DNA of 64,000 nucleotides, taken from NCBI GenBank assembly GCA_004794785.1, contig SJOL01004315.1, positions 157,771 to 221,770 of the forward strand, given 5' to 3'. This DNA is from Opisthorchis felineus. Taxonomy: Eukaryota > Platyhelminthes > Trematoda > Opisthorchiida > Opisthorchiidae. Positions 1 to 10,668 of this stretch are shown piece after piece. The notes under the pieces were generated by a model that was given only the letters and a program-made list of their open reading frames with translations, was not told where the DNA came from and did not search any database. Numbering within the stretch: position 1 is the first letter of the stretch; every line of letters starts with the position of its first letter. The position numbers and the translations under genes were made by a program.

Positions 1-92
1 TGGACTGGTGATGAAACCTTTGCAACCAAAATTGCCCAGCTCAGTGAATAAACCAATGGCCAGTAATGTATTTCTTGTATAGTGAGCTAACG
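1..92 (+). repeat. Dispersed repeat A, edge copy
   Basis: This stretch resembles two others in the window, around 48388-48450 and 63377-63470. All three share a start like GACTGGTGATGRAA, then a run close to TTTGCAACCA and a GCTCAG stretch followed by a motif close to CAATGGCCA. I see no coding frame or terminal repeats, so the family cannot be named. It may be the end of a longer retroelement cut by the window edge. Confidence 0.45.
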
Positions 93-1384
93 GCGTGCAT
101 CCTTAATCTAGTACGAGCACTCTCCCATGGTGATTGCGATCTTTGCTAGATCAGACTGAAACTTCTTCGGCGGTGACATACCTGTGTTAAACTTTTGCGT
201 TGCTGTCAGTTCTGCTGCTGTTGGTGACGTAGATGGATGCTCCCGTTTTTTACCCAAATGTGGATTTCGGAGGAAGGGGGACCCATAGTCAGAGACCCCT
301 TTAAATTACGATAAAATGCAACGCAATACAATGAGTGAAATAAAGCCACCCTCAAGATCGATTGAGACGATTTGGTGGAAAAATACTCACTTGGCGTGAA
401 ATAATGGCAACATCCGTTTTGAAGAACTACAGACGACTGTATATTTCGGACAGGTCTGTCGCTGTCACTTCTCGAGATAACTTTCTTCGATGAATCTATC
501 ACCAAACTGCTAGTTTATGGTATCGAGTTTCTCACACCGATTTCGAAATCCTGACCGCCGAGTTCAGCTTCGAGTTCGAACTGACTTACTGAGCTTCTCG
601 ACGCTAGAACTGCGTGCAAGTAACCGTTTAGACAAAATCTTGAAAAATTCACCTCGTTTTTTTTTAATCAGAAAACTTTTCAGTCAATTTGGATTTGAGT
701 GGCTCACTGTATTGTCTTAACAAACGTATGGATACCACAGTCCACCAACAAGAAAACAATAAGCCTGATTCCCATGCCCGGCATTACGCCAGTGACAAGT
801 ACTTCAACCATGAATCAATTCAATCAGGGCATTCGTCTGTCCGCAATAGTGAGTCAATATTAAGACATCAAATATTGTTACTCGTTCGCAGTGACGATGG
901 ATGATGGCCATGTACACACAAGTTTGAGAGATTTCGATGTAATTAGGAAGAACAATCGGGAAACCACATTTGTTCACAGAGAGAGGCTTTTCCGGCACTA
1001 ATTAAGAGCCACATCAAGCCCTTTTCCTAATCACCTTACCAATTAGTTAACTATCCTATGTAATGAGAACATTGTCATTCCAACGAGGCACTCATTAGGT
1101 ATACACTTCCCTCATATTGATTTATCGATTATCAGTGCCACCGCTTACTGACGGAAGTGTACGGGCTTTTTGTCTGACTTCTTGAGTCAACTAGTTACAA
1201 ACAATTCAAAGAAAAGTAACCATTCCAAACGAACAAATTCTTGTTCCCACTCAACCCTTCGGGCTCTTCTACAAGAGTCCGTGTTTCTCTTTTTTCATGA
1301 AATCTGGGAGAACATGGTTATAGACGCTGGAAGATAAGGCTACTACCGAATGTCAGTGACGTTTCTGTTATCAGCTTCTATCTA
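93..1384. other. Intergenic stretch, nothing recognised
   Basis: No frame here shows a recognisable domain or a convincing exon with paired splice sites. A 99-codon open frame on the minus strand (505-206) has no family resemblance and is probably chance. Confidence 0.4.
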
Positions 1385-1475
1385 GCATGTCTGAGTGAGT
1401 GTTTGCAGGTGTAAGCAGCGAAAAATCTGTGTTGAGCACGGATGCCGTGCTGTCGATGACGACGATAGTAGCCAA
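1385..1475 (+). mobile_element. RTE-like LINE 3' tail, short degraded copy
   Basis: The segment has a CTGAGTGAGTGTTTGCAGGT motif, then a hairpin-like GAGCACGGATGCCGTGCTGTC and a degenerate GATGAC/GACGAT tail. The same order ends the better preserved copy at 47080-47277, where the tail is (GAT)n. The middle part of the 3' region is deleted here. Confidence 0.5.
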
Positions 1476-1696
1476 TTTTCAAGGGTTGACCTCGAGTCAG
1501 TCTCTCGAAATGGTTTCTTCAGACCGGCCTAAACTTACTACTGAAATGCAAGCAACAGCCAAGAAGTGAACGAGTAAAAATTGAGAAGGGACATGGAAGG
1601 AGAAAGAAATAAACAGACACATGCTTCTGAAAACACCCAGATTTTCCACTAGAAAAACTCCAAAGCTGATATGTATCTTCGGAGAACCATCACCAA

Positions 1697-2725
1697 CATC
1701 ATCGTCAGAGATAGCAACATCAGTGTTGGCACTGATGCTTCGCTGCCGTACTAAACAGGGTGCGATCGGCCTCACTTCCTCTAGATTCTCTCACAGACTT
1801 TGCCAAACGAACCGCGCAGAGGCAGCTATCAACGGGTATCCAGTCAAGTAGAGACGCTTCCGCTCGGTCGCTCAATACAATACCCACCTCAGCATATCCA
1901 GCTGCAGCGACCTCTGAATCCCCAGAGGTGCGCAGTAGGAACCTGGAAGAAGGCGAGGGGACAGTCAGTTCGATCACAGTACTTGCGTCCTGCGTCCTTG
2001 TTTCTGACAGACAACATACATCAATGTAGATGGAATCCAGCGTACGAGCAAAGACCACCTGCTGACCTGCTTGCTTCAGCGTTTGAACATTAAAGGGGGC
2101 TAAGTAGACAGGCTTTTGGGGTTTGGAAATAGACTTCGAGTTGTTTAGGGTTGTGACTGAACTCGGACGTACAGAAGCTTTAGCTGAGTGTGATGCAGGG
2201 CGAAAAGAACGGCCAGTCCTAGAGCTGGGACCTGCGGATAGAGTATTCAAGTTTGGGTGGGGTAGGGTGGAAGAGGGAAAATGTGAAAGTGTGAGAAGGG
2301 ACGCGTCAGCAATTGCATGTTTTCGCCTACCCGCCCTGCTGTATGCAGCTGATGGCACCATGCGACGGCAGATGTGCCATGGTTGTAAGTGGGCTGATAT
2401 ACTGCCAAAGCGCCCACAGCTAGACAGAAAACCGATTAGGGTCCCCAACCAAAGCCTTTGGCTCAAAACCCTGACAAGACAGCGGTGTGTGGCTAAAAAT
2501 GCAAGTACATCACCATTTTTATGGAAAACGTCACCACGCATGTTCCAACCCCCAACCTGGAGGACCAGGAGACTTTGCTCGTCAGACCTCTAACCATTGA
2601 CTAACCTGGTATGAGAGACTCTTCGAGCGTTGCGCGGACACCCTCATTGCAGCTCAGTGGGTCGCCGAAGTACACAAACCGCCACACCATGGTAAGCTCC
2701 AGTCTCGTGGTGACCGCCACCACCA
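1697..2725 (-). mobile_element. Internally deleted RTE-like LINE (5' end and endonuclease fused to 3' tail)
   Basis: Read on the minus strand, 2725-2545 matches the 5' leader of the short element at 57787-58165. The next part encodes an endonuclease-like frame, and from about 1752 the sequence jumps into the 3' terminal motif (GGCAGCGAAGCATCAGTG, then the GATGATG tail). Reverse transcriptase and most of the endonuclease are missing, yet both element ends are kept. This differs from the usual 5'-truncated LINE copy and suggests a non-autonomous deletion derivative. Confidence 0.65.
1757..2541 (-). pseudogene. RTE-like apurinic endonuclease N-terminal fragment
   Basis: The frame starts with ATG at 2541 (MRGDVF) and stays open for about 260 codons. 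A central stretch reads NVQTLKQAGQQVVFARTLDS and then VCCLSETRTQDAS. This is the typical start of an exonuclease-endonuclease-phosphatase domain in RTE-clade LINEs, with Asn of the NVRTL motif and Glu of the SETR motif visible. The frame stops being endonuclease after DRTLFS, where it enters the element's 3' tail. The catalytic His/Asp part and the reverse transcriptase are absent, so it cannot give a working protein. Confidence 0.7.
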
Positions 2726-2824
2726 ACTACGTAGTGCCAACACGCGTCAAAAGTAGACACACTTAAACCGACTGAAAGCAAGCGAACAGCGAAAGTCATT
2801 TTGTCTCTGTCGTGTGTTGACGCA

Positions 2825-3330
2825 ACACACTACTCATAAGGTTACCGAAAACCTTCTACTGCCTGGTTTCGTCCTTCTTGGGGATCATCAAATAGGCGTG
2901 GTGAATTCAGACGTTGTCTGATATGAGGACAGAATGATGTCATACTTGAGGTGTCTAACCGAGACGCTCTAGAAAGCTGATCGCGTATAACGGTTACCCG
3001 AATTCTCACGCTGATCAAATCAGTTATGTCCACTGCGTGTGTCCGTGCGATCGTAAAGGGCTGTGGCGTGTCCACATGTATGTCAGTTTCGAAGCTTCGT
3101 TTGTATCTAACTTGATGCTCGGGATAACTAGGTAAGTGGCAGTAGGATCCGTTCCAAGCGACTTAAACAAGACTTTCCAGAATTCGACCAATACACAGAT
3201 TTGCATATAAATTTGCTTTTCACGGGAGACTCAACCGAATCTCTCGTTTATGCTATACTTCAACTAAATGTGCTGCACAAAGGCCACCTCATGTTTCGGT
3301 TCGTATGATATTCGAGATATGATATCAACA
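2825..3330 (-). repeat. Hammerhead-repeat copy, reverse orientation, interrupted
   Basis: The left part (2825-2900) contains the ACTACTCATAAGGTT end and a decayed ribozyme. The right part (about 3215-3330) contains the GGGAGACTCAACCGAATCTC and CGTTTATG segment of the same repeat family. Roughly 300 bp of unrelated sequence separate the parts. The copy is old and diverged. Confidence 0.55.
2859..2896 (-). ncRNA. Decayed hammerhead ribozyme
   Basis: On the minus strand the core reads TTGATGA in place of CTGATGA, then GACGAAACCAGGC in place of GCGAAACCGGTC. The C3 position and stem III are changed, so self-cleavage is not expected. Confidence 0.5.
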
Positions 3331-3641
3331 GATCGAGTGCCATCAATCGCTTTGATCGCAGTTTGTCTCCCTTTCGGAGGTGAACCACGTACATTCTGGC
3401 TCATGATCCAGAGTGAACTGCTCGACACCAGCTGCAGAATTTTCAACCAGGCCTTCACTACGGGAAAAATTAGTCAAACGGGTCGTTTTTTTTAATGACC
3501 CGGCATACTCTCGTTCCTGTACGCACACAGTCGGTATTCTGGATTTCGGCCGAGCAAGACTTCTTCGGCGTGCACAGAGAATTTTCAATAAAGATTGGGT
3601 TGTATACGGATCTCATTAGCACATTAATTTGGTTTAAATGA

Positions 3642-3838
3642 GAGACTCAATTGAATCCCAGCTGAATCACCCGTTTATGACGGCCTTCTTCAACTGACTG
3701 GGTACACTTCTAGACAATGCACAACAATATCTCGAATGTCGTACCAGCTGAAACATGAGGCTGTGGTTGTGCAGCGCATTCGGTTGAAAAAGACCGTCAT
3801 AAACAAGAAATCCAGCTGACTTAAGCTGAGTCTCCCGT
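3642..3838. repeat. Inverted repeat, two ~55 bp arms
   Basis: The left arm (3642-3700) reads GAGACTCAATTGAATCCCAG and onward through CGTTTATGACGG to TTCAAC. The right arm (3783-3838) is its imperfect complement: GTTGAAAAAGACCGTCATAA through to GAGTCTC. The spacer is about 85 bp. It looks like two opposite copies of the same repeat segment meeting. Confidence 0.6.
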
Positions 3839-3933
3839 TAAAACCAAATTATTGCGCAAATGAGAGCATTTGGCGAATCATGTGCAATTTGGGTTCAAGC
3901 CGAACATAAGGTTGACGGAAACTCGGCAGCTGT

Positions 3934-3976
3934 GCCTACCTGATGAGTCCGAAGTAGGGCGAAACCGTTCGTGGGC
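3934..3976 (+). ncRNA. Type I hammerhead ribozyme, near-intact
   Basis: Stem I is GCCTAC paired with GTGGGC (six pairs, one G-U). The core reads CTGATGA, stem II is GTCC/GGGC with loop GAAGTA, then GAAA and the cleavage-site UC. All core bases of the known hammerhead consensus are present, including the G-C closing stem II. Stem III is ACCGTT rather than ACCGGT, so one of its three pairs is lost. Predicted cleavage follows C3970. Activity may be weak. Confidence 0.75.
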
Positions 3977-4215
3977 TGTCGAAGAATTTTAAGCAAACTT
4001 ATGAGTAGTTTCCTTCATGAAAATACACTGCGATATCTCGAATATGGAACCAACTGAAACATAAGGCAGCTCATTCACTTGGAGAATATCATAAGAGAGA
4101 GTTTCAGTTGATTCTCCCTTGAAAACCAAAATGATATGCAAGTGAGTGTATTTGTCCAAATGTGTCCAATTTGGGTTCAAGTAGAACATAAGGTTGACGG
4201 CAACTGGGGGACTGC

Positions 4216-4258
4216 GCCTACCGGATGAACCCCAAGAAGGGCGAAACCGGTCGTATGC
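4216..4258 (+). ncRNA. Hammerhead ribozyme with core mutation
   Basis: The next tandem unit keeps GCGAAACCGGTC with an intact stem III. The core is CGGATGA instead of CTGATGA (U4 to G), and the 3' side of stem I is GTATGC. U4 is part of the invariant uridine turn, so this copy is probably dead. Confidence 0.65.
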
Positions 4259-4299
4259 CGTCGAAGAGTTTTCCGCAACCTTTATTAAAAATACTTTCC

Positions 4300-5435
4300 A
4301 GAAGTTATTCTATTTTTATCAATTGATGAGCAGAATACTTCGTTTATACACCGGCGATGATAGAACAAAAACCGGGAAATGACTTGCGTGGCGCGAACAC
4401 TGTCTCAGAATCAACGGGATATTCAGTCATCACACCATGTTTGCCTGCACTAAACAAGACCGCCCGTTGATGGTGTATGAAGAGTTATTCACGCAGTCTT
4501 CCGAAGGTCAACCGTAAAAGAATTTGCCGTCTCAACCAACGAACTTTTAGTGAAAAGTGATGGAACGTCATGGAAAGACAACAACTGCTCGTACATTTGG
4601 TCCACGCATCCGAAGGTTGCGGAAATCTGCACGGGAAACTGATTCGTACTGCGCTTCAACTACCTCAAGAGTCATTTGGTCATGAACTGATAAGGAGAGG
4701 CATTTAACAAATAGATTATGAGGGACGTAGAGGCGAGTTCGATACCCACACGAGCGCTGGAGCGATGCGAACACGAAGAGATGGAGACATGGCTATCGTC
4801 ATATGTCTTTTTTTCTCGCACTAGACACAGAAATTTCTATTCATTTTGTCAGAACTGTATGGAGTTTGTGAGTAGGCGGACGGTGAACAATGCCAGTTGT
4901 GTTCAAGTGCAGTCTTGGAATACTGTGAAAAAGTGTTTCCCTATTATCTGGGAAATTCCCGGTTCGAACATTCCTCAGGTTTCCTGGGGTCCGTAGTGTC
5001 TGTGATTTGGAACCGATAACGAGACTAAAATACCTCAATATCTGCACCCAAACTCCATCGGTTGGACGATGTGCGAAGTTTTAATTTTTTGGAACCCATC
5101 CGAAACACATGCAGGCAAAACCAATATACATGAGATTTCGCTGATTACGAAACTCCTACTGTTACAGAATACACTGTCTGTGATTTCGCTGAGTTCATAA
5201 GAAACCCGCTATTTTACCCACGGAGAAATTGAAAGAACGAATTTCACGTTCTACAGTCTCTGTAGTAAAAGTCTAGTCGCTGGACGCTCTGTATGAGAGT
5301 GTAGACAATTTGGAAAGCATGATTCAACAAAACGGCTGCTCAGAAAGGCTTCCGGGGGAATCATTCAAACTAAGACCTCTTAAAGAAGCTATGGAGGGGG
5401 CAAAACCCAAACTATCTTACCCCTTTTGCATACCA
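4300..5435. other. No gene recognised
   Basis: Open frames of 60-90 codons on both strands show no domain. I see no repeat copy in this stretch. Confidence 0.35.
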
Positions 5436-5600
5436 ATTTGGTTTTTAAGAAAGGCACACCTGAGTCCCAGGTGAATCTCGCGTTTATGACATTCTTCACC
5501 TGAATGTGCTGCCCAAAGGCCGCCTCATGTTTCAGTTGATACCGCGGTATATTTTAATAGCGTGCCACACTACTCATAAGGTTGCTGAAGTCTCTGCTTC
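5436..5600 (-). repeat. Fragment of the hammerhead repeat, ribozyme lost
   Basis: The stretch contains CCAGGTGAATCTCGCGTTTATGA, then GGCCGCCTCATGTTTCAGTT, and ends with ACTACTCATAAGGTTGCTGA. These are three recognisable parts of the dispersed repeat in reverse orientation. The part that would hold the ribozyme is missing. Confidence 0.5.
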
Positions 5601-6635
5601 TGTTCAGAGGCGAGGTGATGGCTGAGATTCTGGGAAGAAGCGTGTCAACGCGTTTTTCTAGAACACTCCGTGCCGCGCGCTTGGGCATGGCATTCACCCG
5701 CCAGAAAAGGGCTAAAATGCAAGCTATGTTGTCAGATCACCTCAATGTGCGTCTACCAGTGTGTTCCTGTGGAGATAGCCAAATTGCTTGAGCAATGAGG
5801 CGCAGAGCTGAATATACATCTTCCATTTTCTACTTTATATTATTAGGTTTCTGCAGCAAGACTAAAAAAGATGTGAACATTCAGTAGTAGATAAATTTTC
5901 TGTCTCACAGGAGGAACTTATCAAAGCCTATCATATTATGTTCTGGCCGCCTCAGAATTTATTGATAGGACTTCACTCCAGCTATCTGAAGGCCTTGAAC
6001 GTATCGAAGCTTTTGATCACTGTAGCATAACAGGATTTACCTGACTGCAGTATGTAGGCAACGAAGTGTTAAATACGAGGCACAATCACCGAATTAAAAC
6101 TTATCAAACGAAGGTGACGCGGACATTCACTGCGCGTTCCCACTGCATACCAAAAAAGCGCAATTTCTCATTCTGAAAGCGAACTGGAGGAAGATTCGGC
6201 GGAGGGGGTGGGCGCAAGACATGACACGGCTTTTCGAAAAGAAAGCGGCTACAGCCACTGACTGGAGTGAACATCCTTACACGTAGTCAAGAACCTAAAG
6301 GACGGTGGCGGTCATACTATCACTCTCTAGCCGGACCACCTAACTAAACCCATCTGTTTGTATGCTGGGCTGGTATGGGTGAAGGTAACGAATAACCATG
6401 CTCAGATTTGTTAACGCCCCGGCTTCTTCAAAAAGGCAACCTCTGGTTCTGGACTGGATCCTCCGAGAATACGAGACTCACTAAATCCTCAGCGTCGCCC
6501 TTTCCTTTCGGACCTTTACAAGGGCATTCGTTCTCCATCTTTTTATGGCAGTAAGACATCACCGTTTATCACAGGTGTAGTGCTGCTAATATTCATTTTC
6601 AGGGCTCCTGGCACATCCAGACAATTTCAGTTGAG
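5601..6635. other. No gene recognised
   Basis: Nothing supportable was found. The stretch at 6470-6560 weakly resembles 1250-1330 (both have CCTTTCGG/CCTTCGGG followed by an ACAAG run and a T-rich block), which may mark an old shared repeat. Confidence 0.3.
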
Positions 6636-6639
6636 ATTT

Positions 6640-6770
6640 CGTCTTGTAATTGGAGCCAATCTATGCTGAAAAGTCGAAAAACATTGTACGGATATTTTAT
6701 CCTTATTGGGAATCATCAGCAGTGCGCGTCTCACGAAACTCTAGTAGACAGTCTCGAACACAACCCCCGG
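6640..6770 (+). repeat. Dispersed repeat B
   Basis: The segment AGCCAATCTATGCTGAAAAG and the following 100 bp (TTTTATCCTTAT, then AATCATCAGCAGTG and TCACGAAACTCT) recur at 22812-22905. The family is not identified. Confidence 0.5.
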
Positions 6771-7353
6771 CTGGCGCCACTCAATCTGTGATCCCAGAGA
6801 CCACGGCACGTAGTCAAGTATCGACTGGCTCCTCAAATGACAGCTTCTCTTCAAATTCACTCATGCTGTGAAACCATTATTTTCCCTCTGAACTACTTAT
6901 AAACTGATGGTAGTGTGAAGAAATTTGATAATTTGTCGAGGGACCCATATGGTTCGTATTAAGCTGGTTGTCAAATAATCCAATGGTTCCCTAGAAGCGG
7001 AGGGCAGAAAACAGAACTACCCTAAATCCATTGGCAGACCATGTTGAAAATCCGCCATCTATACATTAAATGGGGGGATAATTAAATAGTTAAATCATGC
7101 ATCGCTGATCCGCTTACCAAATAATTCAGCCCTCTACGAAAATCGCACACGAAAGCGCACACGCACTACTCGAACTCAGATCGATATGAAACCGGACAGG
7201 ACAGGCAGAAATATCTCATTCAAGCGTACCATATCAGTAAGAAACCAAATGCAACAAAAACCTGGTGAGTGAATGAGCCGCGGATAACAGGACGAAACGA
7301 TGAACGTTACTCAGAACAGAAGAGAACAGAGTAACATGGCAACCGCAGTTGAT
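6771..7353. other. No gene recognised
   Basis: Nothing supportable was found between repeat B and the GT microsatellite. Confidence 0.3.
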
Positions 7354-7372
7354 TGTGTGTGTGTGTGTGTGT
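7354..7372. repeat. (GT)n microsatellite
   Basis: A run of about nine GT units. Confidence 0.9.
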
Positions 7373-7941
7373 GGACAGGTATGGGTCTGAGATTAACAAG
7401 AACTGCAACTATATAAAGGTATTGGTTGCGCACAGAGCCAAGTAGTATATGACGAGTCAATCACAAACGTTCTGTGACGGTTGCTTCGCTGCCAAACAGA
7501 GACTGAACGCGGGCGCAAAAAAGGAACAAAAAAGGGTATATGAAAAACAAAGATGAGCAGAATGATGAAGTTAAAAAAGGACTGGGACTGATGAGCGGTG
7601 GTTGTTCAAAACCAGACCACGCACTGCAAATGTATGTATACAGCAAATTATCGATTCCACGGGACTATTCGGCTGTTTGTTCAATTGCAAGGAGTGAGTG
7701 AATAAACCTGAAACTGCAAGTTGACAAAAGGGAACTGGCAAAAACGGTGAACGAAGGCCAGTGGACTCAAACGGTTGTGCATACAATCCATCCATCCATC
7801 CATACCTATGTGCTCGAAAGGGTGGAATCGTGGGTCTAGATGTGTTGACACACACCTCCGGTAGTCTCCTTGAATGGATACAGTGTTCGCGCTACCACAG
7901 ACATTTATGCGACTTGTGGTAGGCAGACGAGCGAGGGTCAA

Positions 7942-8223
7942 TCAGACCTCGCGTCGGTTCCGAGATAAGCGGAACTGTACATGATGAGGTTGAATAACTG
8001 GCGTGAATCCCCCGCTAGACCTTTCGGTGCTGATGTGAGTTAGGAGAACATACACAAGGAAGATGGCGCAGATGACAGCAATGTGTGTGATACCGAGCAC
8101 AACAGTGATGGACCCGATGGCGCTTCGTACAATGTTCACTAGAGTGTTGATCCGTTGCTCCAGACACTGGGACCTTGTTCGGGCAAATGGCCAGTGCATG
8201 AGTACTACTGCTAGTCCGAGCAT
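7942..8223 (-). CDS. Putative last exon of a tetraspanin-like membrane protein
   Basis: The minus-strand frame contains RTRSQCLEQRINTLVNIVRS, directly followed by a hydrophobic helix IGSITVVLGITHIAVICAIF, then LVYVLL and a 35-residue polar tail ending at 7942. A cysteine, an amphipathic stretch and then a glycine-containing last membrane helix is the pattern at the end of the large loop and TM4 of tetraspanins. A TAG lies directly before the Met at 8223 and could be the intron's acceptor. Upstream tetraspanin exons with a CCG motif were not found. A different open frame covers 8431-8015 (Ser-rich), with a strong acceptor near 8366, and may compete. Family assignment is tentative. Confidence 0.4.
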   Translation of the reverse strand: MLGLAVVLMHWPFARTRSQCLEQRINTLVNIVRSAIGSITVVLGITHIAVICAIFLVYVLLTHISTERSSGGFTPVIQPHHVQFRLSRNRREV

Positions 8224-8431
8224 CTACAGATCCATCAGCAGAGCTAATGGAAGATGCGCGTCCCGATACAGAGTCTGAGGTGGAATTGCCCTGAACTGTT
8301 CTGCTTCGGAGACGCAATTCTTTCTGCACGGCCATATGCATCTCTCGGGAGTCAAACGTGATCGCCTGACTGTTGCTGGAGGCAGAAGAAATAAATAGAA
8401 AACGAGGAATTAAGTGCAGTGTATTCACCAT

Positions 8432-9300
8432 GTCATGATTGTTATCGAAATATCTGAAGTACTATATATGCCATACATTTGTCGTTTGGTCGGACTGCTA
8501 ATTATTTGCGAATATTATTAGACTACTCACAAAGGTAGGAGTAGCACAGAGATTCTCAATTTCCGTGTGAAACGAGAGCGCCACTGGTATCAGAGACAGC
8601 ATGAAGTCCCCAAAGAAACGGAATGAACATGTAAATACACCGAATCAACGACGTCATAGTACCAGATTATGTAGGATCTTCATTGGAGATATAGCACCCG
8701 TGAATAAACAGCCTGCTATGTTCTCTGGGACAAATCCGCCTTTATTTGGTACACACCCAAAACCCCATTCGCACAGGTAGTCCCAGGTTGCTGTCTAGGC
8801 GATAACAAGCTGGTAGAGAAATTCAATGGGCGAGCTACGCCAGGTGAAGAAATCGGCGAGCGTAAAGCCTCGATGAGGAAAATTCGGGAGGTAGTGAGGC
8901 ATCCAGAGTATAGACTGCGAGGAACTATGATGAAACATCTCGACCTGCGTTGGTTAGAGGTTTTACCGGTAAAATTGTGACTTAGACAGGAAAACGAACG
9001 TTTGATGAAAGATAGTAATCGCAGTATCGTCTTCGTTCAGGGTGTCATCGTTCCTCTCAACTAGGCCCTAAATACCAGGCTAACAACGCAAACCGACAGC
9101 TTATGCTGCCGTCCAGGGACGTACCGGCACCCAAACACCCTGCATTCCAACCCCCGTAGTAAGGTTACCGGTCTAAAAAGTGGACACGCACGAGGTCATA
9201 CCACAAAGTGGACAATCGATCTGTTCTTCCAATTAACATTCTCCAACATTTTAAGCATGAAGAAAATCCAGAAAGTCAAAATATCGCCATCCCCCCAAAA
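8432..9300. other. No gene recognised
   Basis: No open frame, repeat or RNA could be supported here. Confidence 0.3.
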
Positions 9301-9301
9301 T

Positions 9302-9481
9302 GGTCTCGGGATATCCCGGTGGTTAAGGCGCAAACTTATTGAGCGGAAGCCCCGTGGTTCGAACCCAACCCTCGGGTATCTCGACTGCTAGGCTTGGGCA
9401 ATATGGCAGTATCTCAGTCCTCGCACTTGATTCGGTTGGAAAAGCAGCTATGCACCGAAAGTGTGTTACAGCTGAAGGAAT

Positions 9482-9483
<2 letters not shown>
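9302..9483 (+). repeat. tRNA-headed SINE (family 1)
   Basis: The copy has an A-box region (GGTGGTTAAGGCGC), a perfect B box GTGGTTCGAACCC, and the family's body AGGCTTGGGCAATATGGCAG. It ends in CACCGAAAGTGTGTTACAGC and GAAGGAATG, directly followed by a TA microsatellite, as many SINE tails are. Confidence 0.85.

Positions 9484-9484
<1 letters not shown>

Positions 9485-9516
<32 letters not shown>
9485..9516. repeat. (TA)n microsatellite at SINE 3' end
   Basis: About 16 TA units follow the SINE tail. Confidence 0.9.
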
Positions 9517-9520
<4 letters not shown>

Positions 9521-9539
9521 ATGTGTACAATCTCACTAT

Positions 9540-10534
9540 TTTCATTTCAAGGGTGCAGTGTGAACTCTTACACAACCATCGATCTATGTCTCGCAGCTGA
9601 AAGTAATCAATATCCATGCTTCGACTTTCTAATATATATGGACCAACTATTGTCTATCCCACGAGCACCACACGCTAGTGATGTGTCTCTTAACTTTCGA
9701 TTCTACCGAACAACCTTGAGTCGATTCTTTTCCGACTTAAAAGTCTACGGTTGCGAATTGCTCGATTTATCCTCGTATATCGATTAGACCCGGCATTCCG
9801 TCTACTCAACTGCCTCGACGATCATCGCCGCATTCTCCGTTCCCGTCCAATTTAACTAGCAGACACCCAACTCTGTACAATTGTTCCGACCACGTGCTTG
9901 TTCGACACTTCTAGGAGCGTAATATCGAAAGGTGTGTCTGTTACAGAAGAGAGTGTTGTTAGCTCAGGTTGTTCTCAGCGAACCGTCACCGGAAGTTGCG
10001 AAAGTCTTCAGCTGCCAGATCCACTCTCCCACATTTCCATCCGCCCAATTCCGATACACATGATGATTGTAAATCCCTTGCACATGAGAAATAGGGACCT
10101 TCACCTAGTTCAACCTATTCCCGGTCCCCCTTCTTCCGTTGTATCGACTCAGCCTACAGTCCTTTAGTCATCCCTTCACTAAACCACCAGGAGGAACCAC
10201 CTTCCGTCCATTCTCTTCGCCATTTCAGGGCACCCGAGGCCGATTTTGTTTCGACATTGCCACAATCTTCTCAGCATGAATCTATTCCGTGCTACCCGAG
10301 AGTAACTCAGTTCAAAATCTGGTCAGTCGTCATTCTACGTACGTTATCTGGGATTTCTTGGAATAATCCCTGTCAAAGGAATTTTGCGAGGTCTTGAAGG
10401 CAATCTTCATGAATGATCATAGCTTCATGTATATGTGGTTCATTGCCTCCACTTGGTTGGCGTCGTTAGACATCCTTTGACCAAGCTCGGCGAGCTGACA
10501 CCCTCACCTAATTTAGGCAAACTAGATCGGCAGC
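9540..10534 (+). other. Unassigned region with Ser/Pro-rich open frames
   Basis: Frames at 9521-9787 and 9898-10167 are rich in Ser, Pro and Thr. One reads LPDPLSHISIRPIPIHMMIV and later PIPGPPSSVVSTQPTVL. A third frame (10188-10400) reads EEPPSVHSLRHFRAPEADFV. The frames could be pieces of one decayed ORF or chance. No domain is recognised. Confidence 0.25.
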
Positions 10535-10668
10535 TTGAGCAAGAATGGTGCGCTATACATGAGGATTGATGGCTGCAACAGCACCATAGGGTTTTCTCAC
10601 GGATGTACTTTATTCCCTGTTGTATTTTTGCTCCGTGGCAATAGAATTATCTCATCTGTTGTTTCCAG

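Larger units (their letters stand above)
3618..4290 (+). repeat. Tandem array of the hammerhead-bearing repeat (period about 282 bp)
   Basis: Two successive units run in the same direction. Each carries an ATCTCGAAT/CAACTGAAACAT segment, a CATAA-containing arm, a GCAANTGAGTGTATTT-like segment, AATTTGGGTTCAAG, CATAAGGTTGACGG, a hammerhead core and GTCGAAGA. The ribozymes start at 3934 and 4216, giving a 282 bp period. Upstream, 3642-3838 is an inverted repeat of one arm. The head-to-tail layout is that of the Schistosoma SM-alpha satellite, tandem Penelope-type terminal repeats and retrozymes. No coding capacity is visible. Confidence 0.7.

Noticed and set aside
9339..9600. Open frames over the SINE and TA repeat
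   Set aside because: They are translations of the SINE body ([19 protein letters not shown]) and of TATATA; SINE-derived frames of this kind recur at every family 1 copy.
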